In this document: one piece after another, positions 60,819 to 64,000 of the stretch
Layout of the letters: the number at the start of each line of letters is the position of its first letter
Numbering within the stretch: the stretch's first letter is position 1
Source of the DNA: Oscillospiraceae bacterium
Lineage (GTDB): Bacteria; Bacillota; Clostridia; Oscillospirales; Ruminococcaceae
DNA length: 64,000 nucleotides
Reading direction: 5' to 3'
Assembly (NCBI GenBank): GCA_021769725.1
Contig: JAETSI010000007.1
Span: 1 to 64,000, forward strand
Position numbers and translations under genes: made by a program
Notes under the pieces: model-generated
Database searches by the model: none
What the model was told of the DNA's origin: nothing
The model's input: only the letters and a program-made list of their open reading frames with translations

Positions 60819-62848
60819 TGACATCATCTGAGATCCTCGCCCCTGCCGGAAGTCCGGAAGCTCTTAAAGCTGCCCTGCGCACCGGAGCAAATGCAGTCTA
60901 TGTCGGAGGCAGACGTTTTTCCGCCCGAAACAGTCAGGCTGCCGGTCTTGACAATGAAGAGCTGAAAGAAGCATCACGCCTTTGCCACCTGTACGGAGCA
61001 AAGCTCAACATAGCGGTAAATACGGTTATTACCGACGAAGAAGCTGAGGAATTCTGCAATTTTATAAAATTTGCAGCTTCTATCGGCACAGATGCATTTA
61101 TTGTCCAGGACTGGGGCTGTCTTGAACTCATAAAAACCACTGTCCCCGACGCCGTTATTCACGGCTCGACGCAAATGTCCGTTCATACTGCTGCCGGTGC
61201 TGAATTACTAGGGAAACTGGGCTTTTCACGTGTCGTTCCAGCCAGAGAACTAGACAGAAATACTATTAAAAAAATCTGTTCCCAAAACATTGAAACAGAA
61301 ATTTTTGTCCACGGTGCGCTTTGTATGTCCGTATCCGGTCAGTGCTATATGTCGGCAATGATGGGCGGACGTTCTGCCAATCGTGGATGCTGCGGTCAGG
61401 CGTGCCGGCTGCCGTTTTCTGCGGTCGGAAATAAAAATTTCTGCGCTCTGTCACTGAAAGATCTTTCCCTGCTGCGTAATGCACGGGAACTTGAATCCAT
61501 AGGTGTGGATTCATTCAAGATAGAGGGCAGGATGAAGCGTCCGGAATATGTTGCGGCTGCCGTATCGGAGTTGAAAAAATCGCTCGGCGGTCAGAATCCC
61601 GATATGCAGCTTCTGAAAGATATATTCTCACGCAGCGGATTTACAGACGGCTATTTTTCGGGAAACAGAACCGATATGTTCGGCAGGCGTGAAAAAGACG
61701 ACGTTGTTTCTGCACGCACTGTCATCCCGAAACTTCATGAGCTTTACCGCTCTGAACGTCAGATACACGGGGTAAGATTCCATGCGGAAATACGGAAGAA
61801 TATGCCTGTTGCCGTAACTGCCCGCTGCTCAGGCATCGTGATACAGGTACAAGGAGATATTCCGGAAATTGCACAAAACCGTCCCACCGATAATGAAATG
61901 GTCAGAAAACAGCTTTCAAGGCTTGGAGATACGGTTTTCTTTGCGGAAGATGTAACTTCCGATATAGACTGCGGTCTTATCGTCACTGCCGGAAAGCTCA
62001 ATGAAATACGTCGGAAGCTTACAGAAAAGCTCACCGAACTTGTAATAAGGAAAAATACGTCTGTTTTCAGCATAACAGACAATATGCCGGTTCTGCCGGA
62101 GAAAAGAACATATGCCGCTGCAGCTCCCATGCCTGTACGGACATTCTGCCGCAGTACAGAGCAGATCGAAGCGGCAGCGGAACTATCGGAATATGTCATT
62201 GTTCCGATTGAACTGATAAACGAAAATATTATTTCTACAGTCGGAACTGAGAAGCTTATCATTTCACCGCCGAGACTTATTTCCAGCGAAGAAAAACTGA
62301 TTTCCCGGCTTGTCAGGCTCAAAGAAGCCGGACTTTTCCGGCTGTTCTGCCATACTCCCGATTCAATAGCTATAGGCAAAAAGCTCGGCTTTAAACTCCA
62401 TGGAAGCAGCACTCTTAACATCTGTAATTCATATGCCGCTGAAAAAATGAGGGAACTCGGTCTGGAGGACTGTGTTTTCTCTGTTGAAACAAAAATCTCA
62501 CGGCTCGAAAACATAAAGACGGATCTTCCGCTGGGAATCGTTGTATACGGTCATCTGCCGCTTATGCTTACCAGAAATTGTCCCATAAAAAATGAAACCG
62601 GATGCTCCGGATGCACAGGTCAGCTTACCGACCGCATGGGAAAACAGTTTCCTGTGATATGCTCAAAGGATTATTCGGAGATTCTTAATCCGGATGTCCT
62701 GTTTATGGCTGACAAAAAGCTTCCGGATATGATCCGTTTCGGAATCATAATGCTGACACATGAAAACAAGGAACAGACACGTCTTGCAATATCCGGCAGA
62801 ATTCCGGACGAAAAATTTACACGTGGTCTGTATTACAGAGGGATATAA
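60818..62848 (+). CDS. Large U32 family protein with DUF3656-like region (RlhA-like)
   Basis: 676 residues, twice the single-domain size. The U32 core has LAPAGSPEALKAALRTGANAVYVGG (in part), GALCMSVSGQCYMSAMMGGRSANRGCCGQACR (in part) with the iron-sulfur cysteines, and SLKDLSLL. The C-terminal half with YAAAAPMPVRTF, and SGCTGQL plus DRMGKQFPV, has the DUF3656-like layout. RlhA hydroxylates C2501 of 23S rRNA in E. coli. A second U32 protein, probably the tRNA-type enzyme, is at 20514-21740. Confidence 0.88.
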   Translation: MTSSEILAPAGSPEALKAALRTGANAVYVGGRRFSARNSQAAGLDNEELKEASRLCHLYGAKLNIAVNTVITDEEAEEFCNFIKFAASIGTDAFIVQDWGCLELIKTTVPDAVIHGSTQMSVHTAAGAELLGKLGFSRVVPARELDRNTIKKICSQNIETEIFVHGALCMSVSGQCYMSAMMGGRSANRGCCGQACRLPFSAVGNKNFCALSLKDLSLLRNARELESIGVDSFKIEGRMKRPEYVAAAVSELKKSLGGQNPDMQLLKDIFSRSGFTDGYFSGNRTDMFGRREKDDVVSARTVIPKLHELYRSERQIHGVRFHAEIRKNMPVAVTARCSGIVIQVQGDIPEIAQNRPTDNEMVRKQLSRLGDTVFFAEDVTSDIDCGLIVTAGKLNEIRRKLTEKLTELVIRKNTSVFSITDNMPVLPEKRTYAAAAPMPVRTFCRSTEQIEAAAELSEYVIVPIELINENIISTVGTEKLIISPPRLISSEEKLISRLVRLKEAGLFRLFCHTPDSIAIGKKLGFKLHGSSTLNICNSYAAEKMRELGLEDCVFSVETKISRLENIKTDLPLGIVVYGHLPLMLTRNCPIKNETGCSGCTGQLTDRMGKQFPVICSKDYSEILNPDVLFMADKKLPDMIRFGIIMLTHENKEQTRLAISGRIPDEKFTRGLYYRGI

Positions 62849-62849
62849 T

Positions 62850-63290
62850 ATGAAGCTGACGTTTAAGAAACTAAAAGAAAAAGCCATAATCCCCTGCCGG
62901 GCAACTCCGGGCAGCGCTGGTATGGATATATTTGCCTGCATTGACGAACCCGTCACGCTGGCTCCTGGGGAAATAAAAACTATCCCTGTCGGAATAACTG
63001 CCGAACCTGACGAAAACGATGTAGCTTTGCTGATTTACCCACGCTCCGGACTATCGTCCGGATTTGGTATTTCCCTTGTCAACTGCGTTGGCGTAGTTGA
63101 CAGCGACTACCGTGGAGAATGGCAGATACCGCTTATAAATCACGGCAGTGCAGCCTTTACCGTAGAACACGGAATGAGGATCGCACAGCTGATCCCCACA
63201 AGAATACTCATTCCTGAAATTCAGGTCAGCGAATTACTCTCAGATACAGAACGAGGAGAAAGCGGCTTCGGATCAACAGGAATCAAATAA
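62850..63290 (+). CDS. dut: dUTP diphosphatase
   Basis: Hydrolyses dUTP to dUMP, the substrate of ThyX. 146 residues from MKLTFKKLKE (ATG 62850), one base after the U32 stop and with GAGGGA upstream. All five family motifs are visible: PGSAGMDIFA, YPRSGLSSGFGI, GVVDSDYRGEW, HGMRIAQLI and the C-terminal P-loop-like ERGESGFGSTG that closes over the substrate. Confidence 0.97.
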   Translation: MKLTFKKLKEKAIIPCRATPGSAGMDIFACIDEPVTLAPGEIKTIPVGITAEPDENDVALLIYPRSGLSSGFGISLVNCVGVVDSDYRGEWQIPLINHGSAAFTVEHGMRIAQLIPTRILIPEIQVSELLSDTERGESGFGSTGIK

Positions 63291-63308
63291 AAAGAACGGA
63301 GACTGAAA

Positions 63309-63572
63309 ATGAAAAAAACACTTTATATGCTGCTGCTTATCATCACAGCGATCGTCAGCGGCAGTCTTATCGGAAAGGCGGCCAAAGGCTCTTTAAAATG
63401 GCTTGGCTACTCAAAGACTTTCTCATTCCTGCGTGACGGAAACATCATTGATACCGAAGTATTCAAACTGAATTTCGGATTTTACATAAGCATAAATATT
63501 GCGCAGATACTCTGCATACTTGTGGCAATTTTCGTTTACTACAAATCAGCATCAAAGCTTTTCACAAAGTAA
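63309..63572 (+). CDS. Small two-helix membrane protein (DUF4321-like)
   Basis: 87 residues with an N-terminal membrane segment (4-22) and a C-terminal one (58-78); the loop has GKAAKGSLKWLGYSKTF. It resembles DUF4321 proteins, which are often found just upstream of mreB in Clostridia, so a link with cell shape or division is likely but unproven. It is 18 bases after dut. Confidence 0.82.
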   Translation: MKKTLYMLLLIITAIVSGSLIGKAAKGSLKWLGYSKTFSFLRDGNIIDTEVFKLNFGFYISINIAQILCILVAIFVYYKSASKLFTK

Positions 63573-63603
63573 CAATTTTTTGCGTGCAGGACATTACAGA
63601 TAC

Positions 63604-63695
63604 TATAGCGATCTCCCAAAATCGCTATAAAAGACAAAAACCGCAGCTTAGAGCCTGCTCAGTATCTTATGCAGATATCCGCTGCGGTCATATAT
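63604..63695 (+). repeat. Two hairpins between the DUF4321-like gene and mreB
   Basis: First hairpin: TATAGCGAT (63604-63612) and ATCGCTATA (63621-63629), perfect. Second: ACCGCAGC (63640-63647) and GCTGCGGT (63681-63688), with GAGCCTGCTC and a family A-like end (63650-63668) in the loop. Neither is followed by a strong T-run, so read-through into mreB is possible. Confidence 0.6.
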
Positions 63696-63713
63696 ATTTT
63701 AAGGAGCATAAAA

Positions 63714-64000
63714 ATGTTTACAAAAGATATTGGTATTGATCTGGGTACGGCAAATACCCTCGTTTACGTCCGCGGCAAGGGAATCATAATCAGAGAACCG
63801 TCTGTCGTGGCAGTAAACACAAGAACCGACAAATGCCGCTATGTAGGCAAAGAAGCAAAAGACGTCATCGGCAGATCTCCGGGTTCCATTGTAGCCGTGA
63901 GACCTCTTAAAGACGGCGTTATAGCAGATTTTGACATTGCTACTACCATGCTTCAGGAATTCATAAAAAAGGCTCTCCGGGGAACACTTTTTACAAAGGC
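63714..64000 (+). CDS. mreB: Rod shape-determining protein MreB, 5' part
   Basis: The first 95 codons only; the gene continues beyond the window. [19 protein letters not shown] is the actin-fold phosphate-1 loop, and [20 protein letters not shown] and [19 protein letters not shown] are typical MreB. MreB filaments guide the elongation machinery. AAGGAGC precedes the ATG by six bases. Confidence 0.97.
   Translation, partial: MFTKDIGIDLGTANTLVYVRGKGIIIREPSVVAVNTRTDKCRYVGKEAKDVIGRSPGSIVAVRPLKDGVIADFDIATTMLQEFIKKALRGTLFTK

Noticed and set aside
61759-62514. 251-residue minus-strand frame
   Set aside because: Antisense shadow of the large U32 gene, Ser-rich in the way that such shadows typically are.

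Overview
The window reads as a chromosome segment of a low-to-moderate GC Gram-positive anaerobe of the class Clostridia, most like Ruminococcus or a relative in the Oscillospiraceae. The reasons are a secreted transglutaminase-like protein with a C-terminal type I dockerin (a cellulosome-type module), a GlgC/GlgD pair, a T-box controlled trp operon, spoIIE and spoVG, SpoVG/MurC/LexA/ZapA/Dut/MreB core genes, and uniform sigma-A type promoters with strong AGGAGG-type ribosome binding sites. Species cannot be fixed from the sequence alone.

Layout. 1-3.5 kb: end of a repeat element, a small unknown gene, metK under a SAM-I riboswitch, and a dockerin-bearing transglutaminase-like protein. 3.5-11.7 kb: an aspartate aminotransferase-like gene facing the complete trpEGDCFBA operon, which is preceded by a T-box leader. 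11.7-16 kb: a hybrid histidine kinase co-directional with ispD-ispF, then a SurA/PrsA-like lipoprotein with a poly-threonine linker. 16.3-22.2 kb: a plus-strand run of thyX, a DUF2156 protein, a DJ-1 family protein, 5-formyl-THF cyclo-ligase, mltG, a U32 protein and a Cys-containing small protein. 22.2-27.2 kb: a more AT-rich accessory stretch around tRNA-Leu(UAG) with two GNAT acetyltransferases, a VOC protein, a CmpB-type membrane protein, an AraC regulator and a zinc-ribbon/TPR-like protein. 27.3-30.4 kb: an M15 peptidase and a peptide-type solute-binding lipoprotein. 30.4-36.3 kb: the glycogen operon glgB-glgC-glgD-glgA. 36.4-46.6 kb: a long minus-strand series tetR-mscS-phosphoesterase-BaiN-like-FAD oxidoreductase-two unknowns-rsmA-spoIIE. 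46.6-48.5 kb: a second, divergent glgB. 48.8-64 kb: a BofC-like protein, PBP1A, an rRNA methyltransferase, rmuC, tRNA-Arg(CCU), YfhO, a Nudix hydrolase, spoVG, murC, lexA, zapA, a two-domain U32 protein, dut, a DUF4321 protein and the start of mreB.

Themes. Amino-acid supply is sensed by two textbook RNAs (SAM-I for metK, T-box for trp). Storage polysaccharide synthesis is encoded by a full operon plus a second branching enzyme with its own promoter and a palindrome that could be an operator. Envelope growth genes (mltG, PBP1A, murC, M15 peptidase, mreB, zapA) are spread across the right half.

The least explained content is non-coding. Three families of structured repeats are present: family A, roughly 160-187 bp imperfect palindromes with AGAGCCTGTTCA-type ends, two near-complete copies plus one cut by the window edge and shorter look-alikes; family B, ends of the type GGC..CACCGCACAAAG, one 160-bp copy and one minimal hairpin; family C, a triple-hairpin element present as an inverted pair around rsmA and its neighbours. 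A second unusual item is a possible 11-codon leader peptide with pseudoknot-capable and SD-sequestering segments in front of a GNAT acetyltransferase. No CRISPR array, transposase, prophage or defence operon was seen.
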